Positions 11,056 to 24,100 of a stretch of 64,000 bases of DNA are shown here, one piece after another. How positions within the stretch are numbered: the first letter of the stretch is position 1; every line of letters begins with the position of its first letter. The translations under genes were made by a program, and so were the position numbers. Below the pieces are notes generated by a model. It made no database searches, had not been told where the DNA came from, and saw only the letters and a program-made list of their open reading frames with translations. The stretch comes from Cristatella mucedo (taxonomy: Eukaryota > Bryozoa > Phylactolaemata > Cristatellidae), in contig WPIO01000037.1 of NCBI GenBank assembly GCA_009760855.2, forward strand, positions 786,001 to 850,000. Reading direction: 5' to 3'.

Positions 11056-11243
11056 CTACGCATCCGATAGGAGAGCGGTGGCGTCCGGCTCGGACGCGGA
11101 TGCCGCCCGTCGCCTCCTGGCGCGGATAGCTAGCAGACCCACTGCGGCCACACAGGCTACTGTCATGACCGCCGCCCAAGCTGCCATTCCGGTCACGAGC
11201 GGGCCGTTGTAGCTGCTCGCCGCCGCCGCTGCTGCCGGTGCGC
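11056..11243 (-). CDS. Exon 12: juxtamembrane, transmembrane helix, cytoplasmic tail, stop
   Basis: The acceptor (GTCTTGTCATTGTAG) ends at 11244; the TAG stop is at 11056-11058. The exon encodes an Ala-rich stalk, then a hydrophobic helix of about 25 residues (about 4019-4043), then RARRRR and a 22-residue tail ending ALLSDA. The hydrophobic segment followed by a basic cluster is a classical single-pass, type I stop-transfer. The tail contains DATALL, fitting the acidic dileucine sorting pattern [DE]xxxL[LI]. No PDZ ligand or tyrosine motif is visible. Support comes from the matching phase-1 acceptor and the coherent topology with the exon 1 signal peptide. Confidence 0.82.
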
Positions 11244-12140
11244 CTACAATGACAAGACGCGGCGCCGCGCGGTGGGCGGCTGGCGGCGGGAGGCTGCACG
11301 GCGGCGAGGAGCCTGAGGCCGCACGGCGGCCCCGCATCCTCCGCAATGCTCCGCACGCCCGAGGCGCGTGCGCCGCGCCGCGCCCCTCGCCGCTGGCTAT
11401 ATACCTATATCCGCGGACTTTCCGAACGCCGTCAAGTCCAGACACTGGTAGCTGCCGACCGTGTTGATGCAGATCTTGGGCGAAGGACAGTTCTGATCCA
11501 CGAACGTCCTGCTCGCGCACTCGTTTCGGTCTGCAAGGAAGAGCGCCGTGAAAAGCTGAGGCGTCAACGTGCGCAGCGCGCTGCTTCCGGCTCGGAGCCG
11601 CCGGAGCCGTGCACTTCCGGCGGCTGCGGGCAGCCAGCGCAACGAGCGCTCAACGCGTCGGCGTCGGGCGGGCGCCTTACCTTCGCAGCCGACCATGTCG
11701 GTGAGCAGCTGGAAGCCGGTGCGGCACGAGCAGCTGGCCACGCCCTTTCCGGGGTCGGTGCAAATGTGTTCACAGCCGCCGTTGGCGACGCTGCACGCGT
11801 TCTGGTAGACGCACTGCGTTCCGTTCAGCGGCTTAATGACCTGGGCCTGGCCGACGGCGGTGGAGCAGTAGCACTCATACTTGGAATCGTGGTCGTAATA
11901 TCCGCAAGTGACGTCGCCGGCTGAAAGAGAAATGTAACTAAGGCGACGTCGGTAGGCGCCGCCGCCGCCGGCCGCCGCCGCCTCTCAGGGCTACTAGCGT
12001 TGCGCAAGGTGCGCCGCCGTCTCCTGCTCCTCCTGCGCAGCACATCGCCCGACCTTTGACCCGACAACACCCCCCCCCCGCCGCCTCAGCGAAGCCGCCG
12101 CCACTGCTACGTACGTACGCCCGCCCGCCCTCTCGGTCAC

Positions 12141-12177
<37 letters not shown>

Positions 12178-15100
12178 CGAGAGTAAAGGCGTGGGGGCGG
12201 GGCGAGGCGAGGCGAGGCGAGGCGTGCAGAGTGCGAGCCGCCGGCCACTCACCGAAGCACCCTCCGGTGGCTTTCACGAGCGCCGCCTGTCCCGTCGAAC
12301 GGCACGAGCAGCCGGCGGCGTTGGGGCAGGCGCCGATGTAGGCGATGCTGAGCGGGAAGCCGTCGCAGCTCTGCGCGAGCACCTGGCGCGAGTAGACGGC
12401 CAGCGCTCCCGTTTTTTGCATCGTGGCCGGGCAGTTGCAGTAGTAGCCGCCCGGCGTGTTGACGCATTCGTTCGAGCACTGGGCGCTGCCCTCGCGACAC
12501 TCGTCGATATCTGCGAGCGAGCGAACGACGAGCGGGGTCGAGGACAAGTCGTCGCTCGACGGCGACAGCGGACGCGAAAGGACGCGGCCGCTCGGCGGCC
12601 ACGACGGCGGCGGCATCTTCCGGCGGCCGCCGAGCGGAGGAGCTGCGACGGAGGAGCTGCGGCCGCGCGCGCGGGCGACGGGGGGCGGGGCGACGGCGGG
12701 GCGGGGCGGGGCGGGTTGAAGGGAAGCGCGTGCGCGGCGCTCGCTCGCGCCCACCTTCGCACACGTAGTCCCCGAACAGCCTGTAGCCGTTGCGGCAGCT
12801 GCAGTTGAAGCTGCCGTTCGTGTTCGTGCACAGCTGATCGCACTTGCCGTTGGCCACCGCGCACTCGTTGACGTCCGTGCAGTTGGTTCCGTTGAGCAGC
12901 ACCAGGCTCAGCTTGACCGTGCAGTAGCACAGCTTGGCGCCGACGTACTGGTCGCAGTACAGCGACCCGGCTGCGGGCGGCGGCAACGCGGCGATGCGAG
13001 ATAGATCCGTCGTCCGCGTTTCGCTCGCGCGCCCCCCCCCCCTCGAGACGGCCGCAGCTCGCAAAGGGGCGGCGCCGGGAGGGCGAGCGGGCGGGCGGCG
13101 TGCAAAGCTGGCTCGCCCCGAGCGGCTCGGAGAGACTCGCGCGACGACGGGAGACTCGCTTGGCGGGCGGGGGCCTGGTGTCTGAGCGGGGCCTGAGCGC
13201 GCGACGCCGCGGGCACTGGCCGCTGGCGGCGAGCGCGCCGGAAGTGTCGGAGCTGCGGCTGCAGGCGAGACTCACCGTCGCAGTCCTTGTCCGTGAAGTT
13301 GGTCTGTCCCACGTAGCTGAGACCGGCGTCGCAGGCGCAGTAGTAGCCGCCCAGCGTGTTGACGCAGCGGTTCGAGCAGCCGCCGTTGTTCACCAGACAC
13401 TCGTTCTTGTCGTCCGCCGCCTTGCCCGCGTCGCCGGTGGCTCCGCGCAGGCCCTGCGGTCCCGAGCTGCCCCGGTCGCCCTTGGCGCCAGCGTCGCCTT
13501 TCGGTCCGGCGGCGCCGGTCGGGCCGGCCGCTCCGGCGCTGCCCGTCGCGCCGGCGCTGCCCTGGTCGCCCTTGGCGCCAGCGTCGCCCTTCTGGCCGCT
13601 CGGGCCGGCCGGACCCTGGGCGCCGGCGGGACCCGGCGCGCCCGGCGCGCCGGTCGAGCCGGCGACGCCCGGCGCGCCGTTGGCGCCGTTGGCTCCGGTG
13701 CTGCCGGCCGCGCCCTTCGCACCGGTCGCACCGACCGGGCCCGGAGCGCCGATGGCGCCGGCCGCTCCGGCGGCTCCCGGGCTGCCCGCGTCGCCCTTGT
13801 CGCCCTTCGCTCCGTTGAGGCCGGCGTCTCCTCGCGAGCCCGGCGCGCCCGGCGCCCCTTGGTCGCCCTTGGCGCCGGCGACGCCCTGGACGCCCGGGTT
13901 GCCCTTGTCTCCTTGCGCGCCCTGACTTCCCGGCGTGCCCTGCGGGCCTGTCGAGCCCGTCGCGCCGTTGATGCCCGGCTGGCCGTCGTTTCCCGGGGTT
14001 CCGGCTTGGCCCGTCGGTCCCTCTTCGCCGGCCGGTCCTTGCGGTCCGGCCTCGCCGCGCGCGCCGGTCGCTCCGTCGTTGCCGCGAGCGCCCGTCGGTC
14101 CTTGCGGTCCGCTGCTTCCGGTCCAGCCTTGCGCGCCGCTGGCGCCGTCGTTGCCACTTCGGCCCGGGGCTCCCGGAGCGCCCGTGGCGCCCGTAGTGCC
14201 CGTAGCGCCGTTGGCGCCGGCCGCGCCAGTCTGGCCGGCGGCTCCGGTGGCGCCGGCCGCGCCGCTGGCGCCGGCCGCGCCGGTCTGGCCGGTGGCTCCG
14301 TTGGCGCCGGTCGCTCCTGCGTCGCCTTTCGGCCCTTGCGGTCCGGTCGCACCGGCGGTGCCGGCGGCTCCTATTGAACGAAGAGGGATTGATGAAAGAT
14401 ATGTGCGCAATTAGACCTGTTAAAGGACGCCTCCTACGGAGCGCCAAGCGGGCGAACTTGGATCTCCTTTTCCTAGGCACGTGGCGGCGCAAGCTGCAGA
14501 GGGCGACCGCGTCAATAGGGGGTTGCGTGGAGCGCGCCGAGCGCACCGCAGGAACGCACAAATGGCTGCCAGCTTAAGATGGCTACCGTGTTGTGCAACC
14601 CAACGACGAGGAGGGAGTCGCTTGATCGATAGAGGAGCCACAAGCTAGCGTGCGGCGCATGCACGTCTTACCGTCACGCCCGCTGGCTCCGACGGCGCCT
14701 GGGGAGCCCGCGGCACCGGCGGCGCCATCCTGGCCGCGGTCGCCTTTGTCGCCTTTCTGGCCCGCGCTGCCCGCGTCGCCGTGCTCGCCCTTCGGGCCCT
14801 GCTGACCCGTCGCTCCCTGAGAGCCCGTCTGGCCGGTGGCTCCGGCGGCGCCGGCGGCTCCGGCGGCGCCGGCGACTCCGGCGGCGCCGGTGGCTCCTGC
14901 GTCGCCTGAGATCGAAACGCGAGTCTGGCTAAGCGTCGCGGCGCAACGGCGCGTCGCGGAGGAGCGGCGGCAAGCAGGAGAGCGCTCGCTCCAAGCGATA
15001 CTAAATGTAATCCGGACGTCCGGGCAGCGCAGCGAGCAGCGAGGCGAGAGCGCGTCGCCATCGCTTCGGCGGCTCCTGGCCGTGCGCTGCAGCCCGGAAG

Positions 15101-18100
15101 CTCGGAAGATTCGGCCTTCGCTCCGAAATTCGAAGTCGAGTCGAAGCACGACGGGTTTCGCGCCGTTTGGGCCCTGCCCGCCGTCTTTCTAGCGTTCACC
15201 CGACCTGTCGGCAGTGGCGTAACTAATTACCTTTGTCGCCCTTATCTCCCCGAGCGCCCGGGCCGCCCGCGGCGCCGGTCGCGCCCGGCGCGCCCTGGTC
15301 GCCCTTGGCGCCGGTGGCCCCAACCGCTCCGCTCGCGCCCGTGGCGCCCGGCGCTCCGGTGGCGCCCGTGGAGCCGTTGGTGCCGTTGGCGCCGGCAAGT
15401 CCCGCCGGACCGGTGGGTCCGGCGGCGCCCGCTGCGCCGTCGCTGCCTCGGTCGCCTTTCACTCCTGCGTCGCCTTTAGCGCCAGTGGCGCCAGCCGCTC
15501 CGTCGCGGCCTGCAAACGAAAAAGAGCGTCACTAGACGTCACGTCCGCCGGCCTCGCGCCGCCGCCGCCGCGGCTGCTGGCCTCCGCTCGGCGTTCGAGA
15601 GCTCGATGGGCGGGAGCGGTGTCGGGGGCGGTGGGTAATGCGCTCACCGTTGGCTCCGGCACTGCCGGTGGCGCCGGCCGGTCCCTGCGCGCCGGTCGCT
15701 CCCTGCGCGCCGGTCGCTCCTGCCGCTCCGGCGGCGCCGTCCGCCCCGCGGTCGCCCTTGGCGGCCGCGGCGCCGGGCGCGCCCGGCGAGCCCGCGTCTC
15801 CCTTCGGTCCTGCTGGTCCGGTGGCGCCGTCCAGCCCTCGGGCGCCCTGCTGGCCGGCGGCGCCCGTCGCTCCGTCGTGCCCGTTGGCGCCGTCGCTTCC
15901 TCGGGCGCCCTGCGGGCCGGTGGCGCCGCTCGCGCCGCTCGCGCCGTCCCGGCCGGCGGCGCCGGCCGCTCCCGTCTGTCCCGGCTGCCCGGTGGCGCCC
16001 GCGGCTCCGGTCGCGCCGGCCGCTCCGCTTTGGCCGCTCGCGCCGTCCTGTCCGCGATCGCCCTTGTCACCCTTAGCGCCCGCGGTTCCGGGCACACCGG
16101 CTGCTCCGGCTGCGCCGGTCTGGCCCGGCGCACCCTGAGCGCCCGAGGCGCCCGCGGCTCCCGACGCGCCCTGAAGGCCGCTCGGACCCTGCGGACCCGT
16201 GGCGCCGGCGGGTCCGGTCGCGCCGGCCGCACCCGGCGCGCCCATGTCGCCCTGCTGACCCGCATCGCCCTTGAGGCCGTTGACTCCCGGAGCTCCGTCG
16301 CGTCCAGTGGCGCCTTGCGCGCCAGTCGCGCCGCTGGCTCCCTGCGCTCCGTTCGCGCCGGCCGCTCCTTTCGCTCCGGTCGCGCCCGGCTGACCGCTGG
16401 CGCCCGCCGGTCCGGTGGAACCAGCGCTTCCGGCGGCACCAGTCGCACCGGTCTCGCCGGCTGCACCGCCGGCTCCCGGCGCTCCGGCCGCCCCGCTGGC
16501 TCCGGTGGCGCCCGGCGCTCCGTTCTGTCCGTCGCTGCCGCGGTCGCCCTTGTCGCCTTTGCTTCCGGTCTGTCCGTCTCGTCCTGCCTCGCCGGCGTCG
16601 CCCTTGGCCCCGGCCGCTCCGCTGGCGCCGGCCTCTCCTTTCTGGCCCTGAACACCTTGCGCTCCGGTCGGACCGGCGGCGCCTGGCAGGCCGGTCGGAC
16701 CGGTCGCACCCTGAGATCCGGGTCCTCCGTCGCGTCCGGCCTGTCCCTGAGGTCCGGCGGCGCCCGCGGCTCCCGTCGGCCCGGCGGCGCCCGGCGCACC
16801 CGGCTCTCCGCTGGCGCCGCTGGCGCCGCTTTGCCCGGGTGCGCCCGTCGCGCCCGCAGCTCCGGCGACGCCCGTGCTGCCCCGCTCGCCGACATCGCCC
16901 TTGGCACCCGGAGCGCCGGCGGCGCCCGTCGCGCCGGCGGCGCCTGCGGCGCCAGGTGCTCCCGGCGCTCCGCTCGCTCCCGCGGCGCCGGTGGCTCCGG
17001 AAGCTCCGGGCGTTCCGGCCTGTCCGTCGTAGCCGCGTTCTCCCTTCTGTCCCGGAGCGCCGGCAGCGCCGGCCGCGCCGGCCGCTCCTTGCGCTCCGGG
17101 CGCGCCCGTCGCGCCCGAGGAGCCTGTCGCTCCGGTTTGACCTGAAAGACGGAACGGCCTGAAGTCGTCGCGGCTGCGGCACGATTTTGGCACGCGGCTC
17201 GCGCGCACTTCGGCAGCCGCACAGATAGACCCCACCGATTCGCTAGCTGGAGTGGACCTCTTGGAAAAGGGGAATGGAAAAGGGAAAAGGAAAAGGAAAA
17301 AGGAAAAGGGAAGAGGAAAAGGGAAAAGGGGAAAGGAAAAGGAAAAGGAAAAGAGGAGCGGTAGGGGAAGGCAAACGCGAACGGTGAAACGCACCGTCGG
17401 AGCTGAAAATCAATGGACGCCATCGTCGAGACGGCAGGTTCGAAAGTAACGAACTCTGATACCAAAATGGCGGATCCGAAGCGATTTCGGGAGCGACTCG
17501 CTCGCTCGCGAAAGGAAAGGCAGACGAAGAAACAACGCAACTCTTTTCCGTCACCCCTAAGGGCTGTGCCTGCGCGGACAGGCGTGCCCGCTCAGCGGGC
17601 CGCTCACTCACCGGCCGCTCCCGGTCGTCCGTCGGCGCCTGCGTCGCCCTTCTGACCGGCCGCGCCGCTGGCTCCCTGAAGTCCGGCGGCGCCGTCTGCC
17701 CCTCGATCGCCCTTGGCTCCGGGTGATCCCGCGGCACCTGCTGCGCCGCTGACTCCCGGAGCGCCAGCCGAGCCCGTCGCTCCGGTCGCACCCGCCGCGC
17801 CGTCGTTGCCGCGATCGCCCTTGGTGCCCGGCTGTCCGGCCTCGCCTTGCGCTCCGTTCGCGCCGGCAGCGCCGGCCGCACCGGACGCTCCGTCGGCGCC
17901 TCGGTCGCCCTTTTCGCCGGCATCGCCCTTGGCGCCCGTCGCGCCGGTCTGACCCTGCGGGCCCGCGCCGCCCTGCGGTCCGGTCGCGCCGGCCTGTCCG
18001 TCGCGTCCGGGCGCGCCGGCTGCACCGGTCGCGCCGGAAGCGCCTGCGGGTCCGGCGGCCCCGGTGGCACCGGTGCCGCCGGGAGCTCCGGCGGCGCCGG

Positions 18101-21100
18101 GCTGGCCCGGGGCTCCTGCCGCTCCGCTCACGCCCTGCAGTCCGGTGGTTCCAGCGCTGCCGGCGGCACCTGAGGCGCCCGCAGCGCCCGTGTCGCCCCG
18201 GCTACCCTTGTCGCCCGTGCTTCCGGAGGCACCCGTCTGACCGGTCTGACCGTTGGCTCCTTGGTCGCCGGTGCGACCCGCCACGCCGCTGTCGCCTCTG
18301 TCACCTTTCGGTCCGACCTGACCCGACGCCCCAACGGCCCCCGGGGCACCCGGTGCGCCCGCCTCACCGTCGCGACCGTTCAAGCCAGCGGCACCCGCGG
18401 CGCCGGTCGGTCCGGCTGCGCCCGTCGCGCCGTCGGTTCCGTTCTTTCCCGGGGCGCCGTCGTGGCCGGCGGCGCCCTGGTCTCCCTTGGCTCCGCTGGC
18501 GCCCGCGGCGCCGGTTGCTCCGCTGGAGCCGGCGGCGCCAAGCGCTCCGGGCTGACCGTCGTTGCCTCTAGCGCCAGTGTCGCCGCGATCTCCCTTGGCG
18601 CCTGCCGGGCCGGCCGCACCCGTTGGGCCGGCGAGGCCGGTCGCTCCGGCGGCTCCCGTGGCGCCGGCCGCGCCGGCGGCTCCGGCCGCGCCAGTCGCTC
18701 CGTCGGCGCCGCGCGCTCCAGTCTGGCCGGTCGCTCCCGGCTGACCCTGGTCGCCCTTGGCAGCGCTGGCGCCGTCCCTTCCGGCAGGTCCGGGCGCTCC
18801 TTGGGCACCCGGAGTTCCGTCGCGGCCATCCCTGCCGGCTGGTCCGGTGGGTCCTGCTGCGCCGGCCGGTCCGACTGGGCCAGTCAGTCCGGTCGCTCCG
18901 CTAGCTCCATTGACGCCGTCCCGGCCAGCCGCACCGGCCGATCCGGCGGCACCCTGTTCGCCCTTGCTGCCAGGCAGACCGTCGTTTCCGCGAGCGCCCG
19001 CGGCGCCGTCGTTGCCTCGAGCGCCGGTGGCGCCCGGCGCTCCGGGGGCACCCGGACTTCCGGCGGCTCCCTGCGCTCCGGTGGCTCCGTCGCGTCCGTC
19101 GAGGCCGTTCACTCCCGGAAGACCTGCGCTTCCAGGCGCGCCCTGAGCTCCGGTGGCTCCCGGCTGTCCCGCACTGCCGGCGTCGCCCTTCGATCCGGGC
19201 CCTCCGTCCCTGCCCGGCGCTCCGGGAGCGCCGGTCTGGCCCTCCGCTCCCGGCCGACCGTCGTTGCCATGCGGGCCGGTCGCGCCGGCCGGTCCAGCTG
19301 AGCCAGGCAGGCCATCCTGGCCGCGGTCTCCCTTGGCGCCCGCCAGTCCGGTGGCTCCGGCCGCGCCCGCCGCTCCGCTGGCGCCTGGCGCTCCCGCCGC
19401 GCCCGCCGCACCCGGGCTTCCTGTCGCCCCATCTGCGCCGCGGCTGCCGGTCGCGCCGGTCGCACCAGCGGCTCCCGGCGCTCCGTTCAAGCCGCTCGCT
19501 CCGTCGTGGCCGGCAGCGCCGGCATCTCCGCGCTCGCCCTTGGCGCCGGCCGCTCCCTGCTGGCCTTGCGCACCGGACGCGCCGGTCTGACCTGTCGCCC
19601 CGGCGACGCCCGGCGCTCCGCTGGCGCCCGAATCGCCTCGGTCGCCCTTTGCGCCGGCCGCTCCCGTCGCGCCGGTCAGGCCTTGAGCGCCCGGCGCTCC
19701 GGCCGCACCGGTGGCGCCGACGTCGCCTTTGCTGCCGGCGGCGCCGGTGGCACCCTGCAGTCCCGTCTCACCCGCTGCTCCGGTCGCTCCAGCCGATCCG
19801 GGGCTGCCGGTGGCTCCCGGAGAGCCTGCGGCTCCCGGAGTGCCGGTGGCGCCGTTGGCGCCGGCAGCTCCAGTCTGGCCAGCCTCTCCGTGGGCGCCTC
19901 TCTGTCCGTCCAGGCCCGGAGTGCCGGCGGCGCCGGTCGCGCCGTCTCGGCCGGCGGCTCCCTGCGCCCCCTGGTCGCCCTTCGGCCCCGCCAGTCCCGT
20001 AGGACCAGCAGGACCGGTGCCGCCGTTGGCGCCGTCTCTGCCTGCCGCACCGGGAGCGCCGGTCTGACCCGTGGCTCCGGCGCTGCCTGGAGCTCCCACG
20101 CCTCCCGTCTGACCTGGCGAACCTGTTTGACCCGGCTGACCGACGGCGCCCGGCTGGCCTGGCCTTCCGTCGGCACCGCTCGCACCGCTCGCTCCGGCGG
20201 CTCCCTGGTCGCCTCGGTCGCCTTTAGGTCCAGCGGCACCGGTCTGGCCCGCCGCTCCGGTCTGTCCCGTCGAGCCTGCCGCACCGGCGACTCCCTGGTC
20301 GCCTTTGTCTCCCCTGTCACCGGTGCTTCCTGGCGCACCTGCAAACGTATGTTTAGGCGCTTGCGGTCAGTGCTGGCAAAGTCTACTGCCGGCAGCCGGG
20401 AGCCTGCGAAAAGGCAGCCGATGGCAGTATGGGGGCGGGGCTAAAACGTGAGCTCGCGAGGCCGTTCGCTGAGCCGCTTGCTTACCCTTTGCACCTGCAG
20501 CGCCCGTCTCGCCGGACGCTCCCGTCTGTCCCGGCGAACCCTGGGCTCCGGTCTGGCCCGGCGCCCCGATCTGGCCCGGCGCACCAGCTGCGCCGTCGCG
20601 ACCGCTGGTCCCGGAGGCACCCTGCAAGCCCATGCTGCCCGGCGAGCCGGTCGCGCCGTCCCTGCCCGGAGTTCCGTTGAGGCCCGTGCTGCCGGCAGGT
20701 CCTTGGGCGCCGTCGACTCCGCGATCGCCCTTCGGTCCTGTGGCTCCGGCTGCGCCGGCGGCGCCGCTCTCGCCCTTCTGTCCGCTGGCGCCGGTCGCTC
20801 CGCTGGCGCCAGTCTCGCCCGTGGCGCCGGTCGCTCCGTCGCTCCCGGAGGTGCCCTGCCAGCCGGTGGCACCCGCCTGGCCGGGCGCACCTGGCGCTCC
20901 GTCTCTGCCCGGCAAACCGGGCGCTCCGTCGTGGCCCGTCGGTCCCTGCACTCCCGGGGCGCCGGCGGCTCCCGCTTCGCCGGCCGCGCCGTCTCGGCCC
21001 GGATTTCCCGCTGAGCCTGTCGGTCCGGCATTGCCCTGGTCGCCTTTCGGTCCGGCGGCCCCGCTGTCGCCTCGCGCTCCGGCGTCGCCTCTGTCGCCCT

Positions 21101-24100
21101 TAACTCCTTGCTGCCCGTTCGCTCCTGACGCTCCGGTGGCGCCGGAGGCTCCGCTCGAGCCCGCCGGTCCGGGCGCGCCGGTGCTCCCCGGCGCGCCGGC
21201 GTCTCCCGTGCGGCCCGCAGCACCAGCGCTTCCGGCGGCCCCTGGGCTGCCCGTAGCGCCGGCTGCGCCGGGGCTGCCTTGATCTCCCTTGGTGCCCTGT
21301 AAGCCTTGATCGCCCTTGGCGCCGCTGCTGCCCGGAGCACCTGCGTCACCCTGGCTGCCCTTAGGTCCGACGGGTCCCTGAAGCCCGGTGGCACCGAGCG
21401 CGCCCGGTTCGCCGCGGTCGCCCCTTTCGCCCTTCTGGCCAGTCGCTCCGTCGACACCCGGCGCTCCGCCGGCACCTGGCGCTCCCGCTGCGCCATCGTG
21501 GCCATCTCGACCGGGTGTGCCGATATCGCCCTTGCTGCCTTTAGGGCCCACGTTGCCACGCCCTCCCTGCGGGCCGCTCTCTCCCTTGGCGCCCGGCTCT
21601 CCAGCAGGTCCTTGGCTCCCGGTTGCGCCAGGGGCACCCGTGGCTCCGTTGGTCCCATTGAACCCGTCGTTTCCACGAGCTCCCGGCGCACCCGCCGGTC
21701 CAGCGGCGCCAGTGGCGCCGGGCGCTCCGCTCGTGCCAGCGATTCCGGTCGGCCCGGCTGCGCCGGCAGCGCCGGCGGCACCCGGTGCACCGCTGGCCCC
21801 GCTCTGACCAGGCGCGCCGGCGACCCCGTCGGCTCCTCGATCTCCCTTCGGTCCGGTGGCTCCGGACATCCCGTCCCGACCCGGAGCTCCGTCGTGGCCG
21901 CTGGTCCCAGTGTCTCCTTTCTGACCGGCCAGACCGGTGGCACCCGTGGCACCGGCGGCGCCAGGACCTCCTTCGCTGCCGCGATCGCCCTTGGCACCGG
22001 CGGCGCCCGCCAAACCTGTGGCGCCCTGTGCTCCCGTCTGCCCGGCCGCGCCGGGCAGACCTTGACTTCCGGAGGTGCCCGCGTCACCCTTGGCACCGAC
22101 GTCGCCTCGGTCGCCTTTCTGTCCCGGCGCACCGGTCGCTCCGCTGCTGCCTTGCGATCCAGTCTGTCCGGCAGCGCCGGCAGCCCCGGTGGCACCGGTC
22201 GGTCCGCAGGCGCCGGTCACACCGGTGGCGCCGGTCACTCCGGCGCCTCCTCGATCGCCTTTCGCGCCAGCGGCTCCGCTCAGGCCGCTGGCTCCGGTGG
22301 CGCCCTGCGTGCCCGTCGCTCCGTCGCTGCCGCGGTCGCCCTTGGAACCGCTGGCGCCGGTGTCACCCGTCCGACCGGAACTGCCTTGTTGTCCGGCGGC
22401 TCCCGAAGCACCGGTCTGTCCCGGAGCACCGGCTGCACCGGGTGTGCCGTCGCGACCGGCCGAGCCAGCCTCTCCGGTCACGCCGTCACGTCCCTGGCTT
22501 CCGGTTGGACCTTGCGGACCGGTGGCACCCGGCGCTCCAGGTGCACCGTTGTTTCCTGGCGCGCCCGTGGCGCCTGCCGTTCCAGACTGGCCTGTCTGTC
22601 CCGTGGCTCCGGCAGCGCCCCTGTCTCCTTGAATGCCCGGTGCACCGGTCGCTCCGGCTGCGCCGTTTGAGCCGTCGCTGCCGCGGTCTCCCTTCAGACC
22701 CTGTTGGCCCGGTGTGCCCGTGGCGCCATTGGCTCCTACCGGACCCGTGGAGCCGTCGCTGCCTCGGTCGCCCTTCTCACCCTGCAAGCCGGTGGCTCCT
22801 GCCGCACCGTCCCGGCCTGCGGCGCCCGTCTGTCCCGATGCTCCTTGCAAGCCAGGGGCACCTGTCTGGCCCGGTTGGCCGTCCGAACCGCTGGCTCCCT
22901 GCGTTCCGTCGTTGCCTCGAGCGCCGGCGTCGCCTTTGGCGCCGACGGCACCGGAAGCTCCGGCGTCGCCCTTTTGGCCAGTGGCTCCTTGGACGCCTGG
23001 AGCACCCGCTGCGCCCTGCAAGCCCTGCGCTCCGGTGGCGCCGGCAGCGCCGGTCTGACCGGTGGCCCCGTCGCGGCCGTCTGCACCCTTGCTGCCGTCT
23101 GCTCCGTCGCGACCGGAACCACCCGTTGCTCCACTGGCTCCGGGAGCGCCGGGCGCACCGGCGTCCCCGCGAGCTCCTGCGGCGCCCGAGGCGCCGTCGC
23201 GGCCGTCGTGGCCAGCCGGACCAGGAGAGCCAGTTGCCCCGGAGGCGCCGGTCTGGCCTGGACGGCCGTCCGCTCCGTCAGAGCCTCGGTCGCCCTTGGC
23301 TCCGGGAGCGCCATTTTCTCCGGCGGCTCCGTCCTTTCCGTTCTGTCCCGCGGCTCCCTGAGCTCCGGCCGCGCCGGTCGCGCCGGTCGCGCCGTCGTTG
23401 CCCCGCGAGCCGCTGGCACCGGTCTGGCCCGACGCTCCCGTTGGGCCAGCGGCGCCATTCAGGCCGTCGCGGCCCGGCGCGCCGGTGCTACCCTGGTCGC
23501 CCGTCTGTCCCTGAGCTCCGGCAGCGCCGTTAAGGCCTCTGTCGCCCTGCGATCCACTGTCTCCACGGTCGCCCTTGGCACCCTGGTCGCCTTTCGGTCC
23601 GATGGCGCCCGTGGCTCCGGCAGCGCCGGTGGCGCCATCTCGACCGTTGGCTCCGGAGGCACCTGAGCTTCCGGTCTCTCCCTTCGCCCCAGGCGCGCCA
23701 GCTGATCCCTGGCTGCCCGTGGCTCCTGTCTGGCCGGCTGCGCCAGCTTCGCCCTTGGCTCCGTCGCGTCCTGCAGCTCCGTCGGCGCCGCTCTGGCCGC
23801 GGTCGCCCTTGGCGCCCGACGCGCCCTGCAAGCCCGAGTCGCCGCGCTCGCCCTTCTGGCCGTCTCGGCCGTTCTGGCCTGGCGTTCCAGTTGGGCCGGC
23901 AGCTCCGGTCGGGCCGGTTTCGCCGGTCAAGCCCGCAACGCCGGCGGCGCCGGCGTTTCCTGTCGGGCCTTGCGCTCCGCTCTGGCCCGGCCCGCCGTTC
24001 TCGCCCTTCTCGCCCTTCTCGCCGTGCAAGCCGGCGTCGCCCTTGGCACCGGCGGCTCCGGGCGCGCCCGTGCCGCCGAGAGCACCGGTGGCTCCGGAGC

